DNA from: an uncultured Clostridia bacterium
GTDB lineage: Bacteria > Bacillota > Clostridia > Christensenellales > UBA1242
Direction of reading: 5' to 3'
NCBI GenBank assembly: GCA_934747805.1
Contig: CAKVHC010000012.1
Location: forward strand, 1-31,427
DNA length: 31,427 nucleotides
The notes below the pieces were generated by a model. The model saw only the letters and a list, made by a program, of their open reading frames with translations, was not told the origin of the DNA and did not search any database. How positions within the stretch are numbered: position 1 is the stretch's first letter; each line of letters starts with the position of its first letter. A program made the translations under genes and the position numbers. Positions 1 to 6,248 of this stretch are shown here, one piece after another.

Positions 1-457
1 GGCTAGGCTTGTTCAAAAGAGCCTGAGCAATGCCAAGACGCTGTTTCATACCGAGTGAGTAGGTGCCGAACTTATCTTTGATGCGGTTTTCAAGACCGAC
101 GAGTCGCACCGCTTGATTAATGCGCTTTACGGCATCCTCGCCATATAGTCCAGCCAATATTCTAAGATTGTCATAGCCAGACAAATAATCATACATTTGT
201 GGCGTTTCAATAAAAGCACCAACCTTGCTCATCGCTTTTTCAAAGTTGGCTTCTACTGAATTACCGTTTATATATATCTTACCAGAATCGGTTTTGGCAA
301 GTCCGCAAACCATTTTAAGAGTAGTGGATTTACCTGCACCATTTGGCCCTACGAAGCCCAAAATTTCACCACGCACAACGTTAAAAGAAATGCGGTTGAC
401 AACTGCACGGTTACCATAAATTTTAGTTACATTTTTTAATTCAAGAACAGGTACCAA
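1..457 (-). CDS. ABC transporter ATP-binding protein (partial, N-terminal part)
   Basis: This is the N-terminal ~152 residues of an ABC ATPase; the rest lies beyond the left edge. Reading from a TTG codon at 457 gives MVPVLELKNVTKIYGNRAVV. The Walker A motif GPNGAGKST lies near residues 38-46, a Q-loop-like region (FIETPQMYDYLSG) near 80-90, and the signature YSLGMKQRLGIAQALL near 132-147. The SLGMKQRLGIA signature resembles the BcrA/NatA/ABC-2 group of drug or lantibiotic exporters, but the substrate cannot be told. The TTG start is chosen because GAGGAG sits 7 nt upstream and no in-frame ATG fits better. A sigma-A promoter (TTTACA, 17 bp, TAAAAT) lies at 475-503. It is divergent from the TVP38-like gene and shares its -35 region. 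A permease partner would be expected to the left. Confidence 0.93.
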   Translation of the reverse strand, partial: MVPVLELKNVTKIYGNRAVVNRISFNVVRGEILGFVGPNGAGKSTTLKMVCGLAKTDSGKIYINGNSVEANFEKAMSKVGAFIETPQMYDYLSGYDNLRILAGLYGEDAVKRINQAVRLVGLENRIKDKFGTYSLGMKQRLGIAQALLNKPS

Positions 458-474
458 AATTTACTCCTCATTTA

Positions 475-503
475 ATTTTAACACAAATATATTGCTTTGT
501 AAA
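475..503 (-). promoter_or_regulatory. Sigma-A promoter of the ABC ATPase
   Basis: On the minus strand, TTTACA (498-503), a 17-bp spacer and TAAAAT (475-480) with an extended -10 TG. The predicted transcript has a very short leader containing GAGGAG. The -35 overlaps that of the divergent promoter on the plus strand. Confidence 0.6.
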
Positions 504-525
504 CACTTTTTTCGCCTATTATATA
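497..525 (+). promoter_or_regulatory. Promoter of the TVP38-like gene
   Basis: TTGTAA (497-502), 17 bp, TATATA (520-525). The predicted start of transcription is near 532, at the edge of the inverted repeat 531-546. The -35 box occupies the same bases as the -35 of the opposite promoter, so the two genes probably compete for RNA polymerase. Confidence 0.45.
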
Positions 526-530
526 TATAA

Positions 531-546
531 ATGCTAGTATTAGCAT
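531..546. repeat. Perfect inverted repeat at the predicted transcription start (operator-like)
   Basis: ATGCTA-GTAT-TAGCAT is a perfect 6-bp inverted repeat with a 4-bp centre. It lies at the predicted +1 of the TVP38-like gene and 13 bp before its ATG. Position and symmetry suit a repressor operator. A PadR-type regulator is encoded nearby, so it is a candidate ligand, but that link is inference only. Confidence 0.4.
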
Positions 547-559
547 ATAAATATCGTAG

Positions 560-1399
560 ATGAAAAAGGTTAAAAATCCATTTTTAGCAATATTTTTGAC
601 AATCTGTCTTGTGTGTCTAATTGTAGTGACGTGTTGTTTTGGTGTGATAGAAAACAAGATATATTTTGCTCTTATAATGGTATTTTTGTGCGTTATGCCT
701 GTGCTATTATTCTTCTCATTTGCGAAAAAAATGGATTCATTTTTCCGTATTTGTTGCATTATTTCAGGTTATTTTATATTATTTTTTGCCATTTTTACCA
801 CTTTGAAACTCACTGGTGTTATAGATAATCTTAGCGACATTTCTGCACTTCAAGAGTTCGTTGCGAATACTGGAAACGCAGGGATATTTGTATTCTTTGG
901 AATTATGCTTTTGCAAGTGTTAATAATTCCTATTCCGGCCGTAATAACGATTATGGCAGGGAGTTTGCTGTTTGGCCCGACCACCGCATTTCTAATTTGT
1001 ACCACAGGAATATTGATTGGGTCGATTACAGCTTTCATATTGGGCAGAACACTGGGCAAAAAGATTTTGCGATGGATAGATAGGGAAGGTGTGGCAAACA
1101 AATATCTTGCAATATTAGAAAAACGTGGCGGAATAGTATTGTTCTTAATGTTTCTACTGCCACTTTTCCCAGACGACATGTTGTGCGTAATTGCTGGTCT
1201 AAGCAACATAAAGCCTAGAGATTTCATTTTAGTATCGCTGATTGCTCGTACGATTGGAATTGCATTTATCACATATTTTGGCTCTGGCTCAATTTTTACT
1301 TCGACATGGGCAAAGGTGCTGTGTTATACAGTCGTAGCGGTGTTTGGTTTTATTCTGGTTTTCTGTGTGAATAAGGTCAAAAAAAGAATAGAAAATTAA
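560..1399 (+). CDS. TVP38/TMEM64 (DedA-like, SNARE-associated) family membrane protein
   Basis: A 279-residue polytopic membrane protein. Hydrophobic segments lie at about residues 8-30, 34-53, 62-85, 110-135, 137-160, 190-215 and 250-270. The core matches the TVP38/DedA family: a re-entrant IPIPAVITIMAGSLLFGP stretch near 122-139, GSITAFILGRTLGKK near 154-168, and FLPLFPDDMLCVIAGLSN near 195-215. Relatives are implicated in lipid flipping and membrane homeostasis; the specific substrate is unknown here. There is no good Shine-Dalgarno sequence before ATG 560. The gene converges with the PadR gene, overlapping it by 4 nt, and the two share a terminator hairpin. Confidence 0.85.
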   Translation: MKKVKNPFLAIFLTICLVCLIVVTCCFGVIENKIYFALIMVFLCVMPVLLFFSFAKKMDSFFRICCIISGYFILFFAIFTTLKLTGVIDNLSDISALQEFVANTGNAGIFVFFGIMLLQVLIIPIPAVITIMAGSLLFGPTTAFLICTTGILIGSITAFILGRTLGKKILRWIDREGVANKYLAILEKRGGIVLFLMFLLPLFPDDMLCVIAGLSNIKPRDFILVSLIARTIGIAFITYFGSGSIFTSTWAKVLCYTVVAVFGFILVFCVNKVKKRIEN

Positions 1400-1414
1400 T
1401 TCATTCTATTCTTT
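1383..1414. terminator. Bidirectional terminator hairpin between TVP38-like and PadR genes
   Basis: A perfect 11-bp stem (1383-1393 with 1404-1414) has a 10-nt loop that contains the stop codons of both convergent genes. On the minus strand the stem is followed by a run of seven T, a good intrinsic terminator for the PadR gene. On the plus strand the T-run is short, so termination there is weaker. Confidence 0.65.
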
Positions 1415-2424
1415 AAAAATGCCAAATTTAGTAGGGCATTAAGCGTTGGAAGTAGGCAGATTAATGCCATTGGAATGAGTTGCAAATAGTCTATAATATA
1501 GACTTTGGTCACATTTAGGATAAGCACTACAAACAAAAGTACTACAAAAGATATAAGTGTTATCAATAGATTTATAATAATATTTTTCTTAAAGTTGAAC
1601 GAAAATTTACCTTCGAACAGTTTGTAACGAATCAGTCTAAACTGAGATATATATGTAAAGATATATGCCAATGCGTAAACGACTCCACACATGATAGCTG
1701 TGTTAAGCACTGCTTTGTGGGTCATTTTTCTAGTTAAAAGTAGGGAAGAGAATATCACCAGCATTTGCAATGCGAAAGCTAAGAATGTCTTGGTGGTGAT
1801 GTTGTCGTACAATTTTTTGCACTTAACAACGTTTGCATCAGTAGAGTAGTCTTTGTAATTCTTTCTTACAACGTCCTTAACACTCTTATTAATATATTCA
1901 ATGTTTTCGACCGAGTCTTGAGCCTTGTCATTGTCGAAGATGGATTTGTTCAACAAAATGTTAATTTTATTTTCTTTGCCTTCATTGATAAAAGTCTGCT
2001 CAGTAGCAGATGTTGTGTACGTCTCATTAGAAAGCCGCACATTTTGTAGATTAACGTCATAGGCAGTTTTTTCTTCAATGGCGACTGAATCAAAATCCAC
2101 CTTCTGCAAATTAGAATATTTATCTACAAAAAGTTCTTTTAATATCTCTTCTTCTTTAGGGTAGTTTGCAAGTGATTTTTTGCCGATTTCAGTGATTTTA
2201 TAGTAATGACGTTTGCCACCAATGTCGCTATCTTGCCAATAAGATTGAACTTTGCCTGCACTAGACAGAGTTTTCATCATAGAGTAGAGTTGGGCAGGCT
2301 TGAAATCTAGACTGTTCTCAGTCAGTTTGTTAATATTTTCAATTAATTCAACGCCATATTTATCAGATTCATTTAACTGTTGCAAAACAAGTGCAATACG
2401 AATTTCGTTCTTATCCATAATCAT
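1396..2424 (-). CDS. PadR-family transcriptional regulator with C-terminal membrane domain
   Basis: A 342-residue protein. Residues ~5-90 form a PadR-type winged helix (ALVLQQLNESDKYGVELIENI, then AQLYSMMKTLSSAGKVQSYW and GGKRHYYKITEIGKKSL). Residues ~90-205 are a polar linker rich in Asn, Lys and Asp. Residues ~212-340 carry four hydrophobic segments, so the DNA-binding domain is probably tethered to the membrane. PadR proteins commonly control transport or stress genes, and an ABC exporter gene lies nearby. The start is ambiguous: ATG 2424 or ATG 2418. The promoter places the transcript 5' end at about 2422, and there is no Shine-Dalgarno sequence for either. The exact target is unknown. 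Confidence 0.85.
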   Translation of the reverse strand: MIMDKNEIRIALVLQQLNESDKYGVELIENINKLTENSLDFKPAQLYSMMKTLSSAGKVQSYWQDSDIGGKRHYYKITEIGKKSLANYPKEEEILKELFVDKYSNLQKVDFDSVAIEEKTAYDVNLQNVRLSNETYTTSATEQTFINEGKENKINILLNKSIFDNDKAQDSVENIEYINKSVKDVVRKNYKDYSTDANVVKCKKLYDNITTKTFLAFALQMLVIFSSLLLTRKMTHKAVLNTAIMCGVVYALAYIFTYISQFRLIRYKLFEGKFSFNFKKNIIINLLITLISFVVLLFVVLILNVTKVYIIDYLQLIPMALICLLPTLNALLNLAFLKNRMN

Positions 2425-2428
2425 CTAT

Positions 2429-2457
2429 ATTATATTTTATTTATTAATGGATGTCAA
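2429..2457 (-). promoter_or_regulatory. Consensus sigma-A promoter of the PadR gene
   Basis: Minus strand: perfect TTGACA (2452-2457), 17 bp, perfect TATAAT (2429-2434). The -10 ends 4 nt before ATG 2424 and 10 nt before ATG 2418, so the mRNA would have essentially no leader. Confidence 0.8.
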
Positions 2458-2560
2458 ACGCAAATGGCAATTTAATTGAGTTCATTTATGCGTTGCATTG
2501 AATTATCTATCTTACGTTAATCAAAATTGATGAGTAGGGTGTAAAATACGAATATCTATA

Positions 2561-2592
2561 TCTGTTCGCAAAACACAGCTTTTGCGAATAGA
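2561..2592. repeat. Inverted repeat / hairpin of a 13-mer element
   Basis: TCTGTTCGCAAAA (2561-2573) and TTTTGCGAATAGA (2580-2592) form a 13-bp stem with one mismatch (a G-U or A-C pair in RNA) and a 6-nt loop. No T-run follows on either side, so it does not look like a terminator. A related single copy, TCTATTCGTAAAA, lies at 3051-3063. Confidence 0.6.
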
Positions 2593-3050
2593 TGACCAAA
2601 ATGTGATAATTTTAATCAAAATATCCGTTTCAATATTGTCTTAGATTCATTCAGATATAAATTGCAAATTTGATTTGCTTAGTCAATGTTTTAGTAAATT
2701 CAAGGTCTGCCTAATCGATATCGAATAAATTCTATTCAAATAACACATGAATCTTTCGTCACACTAAATATTTCAAAATCGTTCAATTTGTGTGTTGCTC
2801 TAGAATGCTCTGAGAGCGATTATTTTATTTTTAAATGAGTAATTAGTCGTCTGATATTTTATCTCTTTCACCTAGCCTATCGCAAAAGCTCAACCTAAAT
2901 CCATTTTAGTCAAAATAAATTAACTTTCCGTCAACGCATTCTATACAATTATATTAAGGTATTAACACGTCGTGTGCCATATTGCAAATAACAACGTATT
3001 CATTTGAATATATTTTGTAATCAAAAGTGGGTTAGTTTTAGATAAACATA

Positions 3051-3063
3051 TCTATTCGTAAAA
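3051..3063 (+). repeat. Third copy of the TCTRTTCGYAAAA element
   Basis: TCTATTCGTAAAA differs by one base from the reverse complement of the right arm of the hairpin at 2561-2592 and by two from its left arm. It lies about 20 bp outside the serS terminator. Confidence 0.4.
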
Positions 3064-3081
3064 TCCAACACCTATATAAAT

Positions 3082-3107
3082 AAAAAAGATGCTATTAAGC
3101 ACCTTTT
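3082..3107 (-). terminator. Intrinsic terminator of serS
   Basis: On the minus strand, AAAAGGTGC, a 6-nt loop and GCATCTTTTTT form a 9-bp stem with one G-U pair, ending in a T-run. It begins at the serS stop codon. Confidence 0.7.
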
Positions 3108-4350
3108 ATTTTTTGCAGATAACCTTTTGACCACCCATATACTTTTGCAAGCATTCAGGTATATTGATGCTGCCGTCTTCGTTCTGATTATTTTCAATGA
3201 CAGCCAGCATTGCACGTTCAGTGATTGCTGTGGCAGAAATGGTGTGAACAAACTCATTCTTACCGCCATTTTCATTGAAATATTTGATATTCAAGCGGCG
3301 AGCTTGGTATTCCCAAAGATTTGAGTTGCTTGTGAGCTCACGATAGTCATTATATGCTGGGAACCAACCTTCGATATCGTACTTAATGGCTGCAGGTGCA
3401 CCCAAGTCGCCCGTGCAAACATTTACAACTCGATAAGGAATGCCGAGTTGTTGCAACAAATACTCCTCGTTAGCCAAGCAGAATTGGTGATATTTCTCGC
3501 TATCTTCAGGCTTGCAAATGACGATTTGCTCAACTTTATTGAATTGGTGAACTCTGAACACTCCCCTAGTTTCTTTGCCATATGCACCTGCTTCAGTTCT
3601 AAAGCAAGGTGTCCATGCGGTGTAAAGAATTGGACCTTTCGACAAGTCTACGACGTTGTTTTGTTCATAAGAAAGCAATGTTTGTTCGCTTGTGCCAATC
3701 AAACTCTTTTTCTCGGCAGTAACAGTGTACAACTGGTCTTGTGCAAATGGCAAATAGCCTGTGCCGAAGAAAGTGTCTTCTTTGGCTAAAATTGGTGTAA
3801 ACATTTGGCAGAAACCACGACTTACAAGAGTGTCGAGTGCAAAATTCATGATTGCTGTGAGCAGTCTCGCACCGTCGCCACGCCAGTATACGAAACCTGC
3901 ACCAGCGACTTTTGCGCCGGCTTCAGTGTTCAAAATGCCTAGTGAACGGCCAAGGTCGTCATGCCATTTAGGTTCAAAGTCAAATTTACGTTTTTCACCA
4001 ACGAATTTGATTGCCAAATTGTCATGGTCATCTGCACCAACTGGCACACGTTCATCTAACATGTTTGGCATGCGATAAAGCAAATAATCCCTGTCTTCTT
4101 TGATTTTTTGCACAGATTCTTGCAATGTGGCAATCTCTTGTTTAACAAGTTTCATACGGGCAATTTCTTCAGGCGTAGGCTTCTTGCTAATAGCATTCTT
4201 TGATGCCAAAAGTGCCTCCAATTTTGAAAGCTCTGCACGATATTTTCCATCCAAATCCAAGAGACGATCAAGGTCGATATCATCATTGCGGTTGTGAAGC
4301 ATTTCTTGGACTTTGGCTTTGTTATTTCTAATATAATCTAGGCTTAACAT
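3106..4350 (-). CDS. serS: Seryl-tRNA synthetase
   Basis: Charges tRNA-Ser with serine in the cytoplasm. It is 414 residues long, normal for the bacterial type. The N-terminal ~110 residues form the coiled-coil tRNA-binding arm (LSLDYIRNNKAKVQEML; LDRLLDLDGKYRAELSKLEALLASKNAI). The class II core contains TPCFRTEAGAYGKETRGVFRVHQFNKVEQ (motif 2) and ITERAMLAVIENNQ (motif 3). Motif 3 reads SATAITER rather than the more usual NGTGLAVxR, a local divergence. ATG 4350 is chosen because AAGGAG lies 7 nt upstream and the protein then starts with the family's usual MLSLDYIR. The longer reading from 4434 would run through the promoter. No T-box leader is visible. It is divergent from the recombinase gene. 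Confidence 0.95.
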   Translation of the reverse strand: MLSLDYIRNNKAKVQEMLHNRNDDIDLDRLLDLDGKYRAELSKLEALLASKNAISKKPTPEEIARMKLVKQEIATLQESVQKIKEDRDYLLYRMPNMLDERVPVGADDHDNLAIKFVGEKRKFDFEPKWHDDLGRSLGILNTEAGAKVAGAGFVYWRGDGARLLTAIMNFALDTLVSRGFCQMFTPILAKEDTFFGTGYLPFAQDQLYTVTAEKKSLIGTSEQTLLSYEQNNVVDLSKGPILYTAWTPCFRTEAGAYGKETRGVFRVHQFNKVEQIVICKPEDSEKYHQFCLANEEYLLQQLGIPYRVVNVCTGDLGAPAAIKYDIEGWFPAYNDYRELTSNSNLWEYQARRLNIKYFNENGGKNEFVHTISATAITERAMLAVIENNQNEDGSINIPECLQKYMGGQKVICKK

Positions 4351-4372
4351 TATATAACTCCTTATAGCTAAT

Positions 4373-4401
4373 ATACTATCACTCTTTGTGCTAAAAATCA
4401 A
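4373..4401 (-). promoter_or_regulatory. Sigma-A promoter of serS
   Basis: Minus strand TTGATT (4396-4401), 17 bp, TAGTAT (4373-4378). It is followed by a short leader with AAGGAG before ATG 4350. Confidence 0.6.
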
Positions 4402-4420
4402 ACAAAAACATACCAAACAT

Positions 4421-4449
4421 TTGATTTTTTGCATATTTTTTTGTACAAT
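4421..4449 (+). promoter_or_regulatory. Promoter of the recombinase gene, predicting a leaderless GTG start
   Basis: TTGATT (4421-4426), 17 bp, TACAAT (4444-4449). Exactly 6 nt separate the -10 box from GTG 4456, so transcription should start at the G of that codon. An in-frame ATG at 4429 lies inside the promoter spacer and would not be transcribed from here. Confidence 0.65.
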
Positions 4450-4455
4450 ATTTAC

Positions 4456-5508
4456 GTGGCAATAAATTATTATTTGGAGCGAAACAAACGTAATTTACGC
4501 AGTTTAAACGAAAGATTGAATGAACTGCCAAGTTTTTGTTCGCTGTTTTTTATAGGAATTGAGAATCAAACTACGCCACTAACTAGACTTAATTACGCCA
4601 CCGATTTAAAGGTGTTTTTCAACTATCTTTTGCTTAATGAAAAGAAAAGACTAGGCATATATAGTGATGATATGTCGCAAATTACACTAGATAATCTAAA
4701 AAAGATAGATAGTATGACAATAGAAAGATTTTTGTCTTATGTCAGTGTCTATGACAATAATGATAAAAATATCAGCCGTGCAAACACAGAAAAAGGCAAA
4801 TCTAGGAAATTGTCTACCCTACGCTCATTTTTTGGATACTATTTTAAGAAAAACTTGCTAGAAAGCAATGTTGCATCTAAGGTAGATATCCCAAAACTAC
4901 ATTCAAAGCCCATAATTCGTCTAGAAAATGATGAAGTGAGCAAGATTTTGGATATATCTAACAAGCCAGAGCAGTTTTCTGCACACCAAAACAAATATCT
5001 CGCCCACTGTTCCACTAGAGACAACGCAATGCTGACTCTAATGCTTGGCACAGGTATCCGTGTGAGCGAATGCGTGGGGCTAAATGTGGAGGATTTCGAC
5101 TTTTCAACCAATAGTTTTAAAGTAATCCGTAAGGGCGTCAATCAAACAATCTTATAATTTTCTGACGAAGTTGCTGAAGTGCTTAAAAATTATCTCGCCT
5201 ATCGTGCCACACTAAAATTGGAAGAAGACGAACGTGCTATGTTTTTAAGTTTGCAGAACAAACGTCTAGGTGTCAGAAGCGTGGAAAATATGGTAAAAAA
5301 GTATGCGTTAGTGACTACCCCACTCAAAAATATAACTCCGCATAAACTGCGTTCAACCTATGGCACGGCACTCTACCGAGAAACAGGCAATATATATATT
5401 GTTGCAGACGTGCTTGGACACAAAGATATCAACACAACCAAAAAGCACTACGCAGCAATTAGTGAAGATATGCGTAAGAGTGTGGCGAATAAAGTGAAGC
5501 TAAAATAG
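4456..5508 (+). pseudogene. XerC/D-like tyrosine recombinase interrupted by one in-frame TAA
   Basis: Reading through the stop gives a 350-codon tyrosine recombinase. The SAM-like N-terminal domain is at ~38-145 and the catalytic domain at ~155-340. All catalytic residues are in frame: R202 (GTGIRVSE), K226 (VIRKG), H296 and R299 (PHKLR), H322 (LGHKD) and nucleophile Y332 (KHYAAI). Codon 234 (5155-5157) is TAA between QTIL and FSDEVAE, where relatives often have Tyr, so one TAT/TAC to TAA change would explain it. There is no frameshift and little other decay. Promoter and terminator are intact. A GTG at 5179 could restart the C-terminal half, but no clear Shine-Dalgarno sequence precedes it. 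It may be a recent nonsense mutation, a sequencing or strain variant, or a real two-part protein. The position between serS and lexA, with no mobile-element genes, suggests a cellular Xer rather than a phage integrase. Confidence 0.85.
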
Positions 5509-5519
5509 CTTCGCTTTTT
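5492..5519 (+). terminator. Intrinsic terminator of the recombinase gene
   Basis: AAGTGAAGCTA and TAGCTTCGCTT form an 11-bp stem with one G-T pair around a 3-nt loop, followed by T-rich sequence. The stem contains the stop codon TAG at 5506-5508. Confidence 0.75.
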
Positions 5520-5569
5520 TGTTTCAGCCTAATGCATACATAAAAAAACAAATATAATCAAAAATCTAT

Positions 5570-5583
5570 CGAACAAATGTTTG
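5570..5583. promoter_or_regulatory. LexA (SOS) box upstream of lexA
   Basis: CGAACAAATGTTTG matches the Firmicute LexA box consensus CGAACRNRYGTTYC at every position but the last. It lies 8 bp upstream of the lexA -35 box, so LexA most likely represses its own gene. Confidence 0.8.
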
Positions 5584-5591
5584 AAAAATGT

Positions 5592-5620
5592 TTGACAATG
5601 TTCTATAACTGTGGTAAATT
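5592..5620 (+). promoter_or_regulatory. lexA promoter, predicting a leaderless mRNA
   Basis: Perfect TTGACA (5592-5597), 17 bp, TAAATT (5615-5620) with an extended -10 TG. Six nt separate the -10 box from ATG 5627, so transcription should begin at the A of the start codon. No Shine-Dalgarno sequence is present. Confidence 0.7.
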
Positions 5621-5626
5621 TAGGTT

Positions 5627-6220
5627 ATGAATAATTACGAAAAGACCTATAATTTTATCAAACATTACATCTCTAAAAATGGATTCCCGCCTTCTGTAAG
5701 AGAGATTTGCAACGCACTCGGTTTTGCCTCCACTTCTAGCACGGCATATTATTTGCAGCAACTCGAAAAAGACGGCAAAATTGTACGCAATAAGAGTAAA
5801 AATCGCTCAATTGAGCTTCCTGAGTTAAAATCGAAAGATAATATACGCACCATGCCTATTTTAGGCGAAATTGCTGCTGGCACACCTATTCTCGCAGAAG
5901 AGAATTTGAGCGGAGAAATCAGCTTTAGCGACTATTTTTTCAAAGGTAATGAGTTGTTTGTTTTGAGAGTCAAAGGTGACAGTATGGTTAATGTCGGAAT
6001 ATTTGACGGCGACTGGGTTGTTGTCAACAAACAAAGCACTGCCCTGAATGGTGAGATTGTGGCAGCGATGATTGATGGCAGTGCCACAGTCAAACGTTTT
6101 TACAAAGAGGAAACCACCATAAGACTCCAACCGGAAAACAATTTTATGCGCCCTATCTACTCAAGTAATGTGGTAATTTTGGGCAAAGTAGTTGGTCTTA
6201 TCCGTAAGATGCAATCATAA
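5627..6220 (+). CDS. lexA: LexA, SOS-response repressor and self-cleaving protease
   Basis: Represses DNA-damage genes and cleaves itself when bound to RecA filaments. The 197-residue length is typical. Residues 1-65 form the winged helix (PPSVREICNALGFASTSSTAYYLQQLEKDGKI). The cleavage site is Ala84-Gly85 (GEIAAGTP). The peptidase S24 dyad is Ser119 (VKGDSMVN) and Lys156 (SATVKRF). It is a single-gene unit with its own promoter, LexA box and terminator. In many Clostridia lexA lies close to the miaB-mutS-mutL-miaA block, as here, although in this window it is convergent with that operon. Confidence 0.97.
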   Translation: MNNYEKTYNFIKHYISKNGFPPSVREICNALGFASTSSTAYYLQQLEKDGKIVRNKSKNRSIELPELKSKDNIRTMPILGEIAAGTPILAEENLSGEISFSDYFFKGNELFVLRVKGDSMVNVGIFDGDWVVVNKQSTALNGEIVAAMIDGSATVKRFYKEETTIRLQPENNFMRPIYSSNVVILGKVVGLIRKMQS

Positions 6221-6248
6221 AAAAAATAGCCAATAACGGCTATTTTTT
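6221..6248. terminator. Bidirectional terminator between lexA and the PLP lyase gene
   Basis: A perfect 11-bp stem, AAAAAATAGCC with GGCTATTTTTT, around a 6-nt loop. It follows the lexA stop codon directly and contains the TAG stop of the convergent gene. T-runs are present on both strands. Confidence 0.85.

Larger units (their letters stand above)
2458..3081. other. Gene-free AT-rich stretch with small inverted repeats
   Basis: No open frame of gene length, RNA gene or known riboswitch is recognisable in this stretch of about 620 bp. It holds several short palindromes: TCGATATCGA near 2717, GAATA-N5-TATTC near 2723, GCTCT-G-AGAGC near 2807, ACACG-T-CGTGT near 2966 and TATTCA-TT-TGAATA near 2998. 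A repeated 13-mer is annotated separately. It lies between the PadR promoter and the serS terminator. It might be decayed coding DNA or an unrecognised RNA or regulatory region. Confidence 0.5.

Noticed and set aside
850..1272. 140-codon open frame on the minus strand inside the TVP38-like gene
   Set aside because: It is fully antisense to a convincing membrane-protein gene, has no recognisable domain and no Shine-Dalgarno sequence; a shadow frame.
2561..2592. Hairpin as an intrinsic terminator
   Set aside because: There is no T-run on either side and no gene end nearby.
4351..4434. Longer SerS reading with 28 extra N-terminal residues
   Set aside because: The extension crosses the serS promoter and Shine-Dalgarno sequence, and the extra residues do not resemble SerRS.
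4429..4455. ATG at 4429 as the recombinase start
   Set aside because: It lies inside the 17-bp spacer of the predicted promoter; GTG 4456 matches the expected transcript start.
4351..4455. T-box riboswitch upstream of serS
   Set aside because: The space to the divergent recombinase promoter is only about 100 bp, and no specifier stem or antiterminator bulge sequence is visible.
5155..5157. Alternative genetic code or programmed readthrough at the recombinase TAA
   Set aside because: TAA ends several undoubted genes here (rpsT, lexA, serS), so it is a normal stop, and no special readthrough structure is seen.
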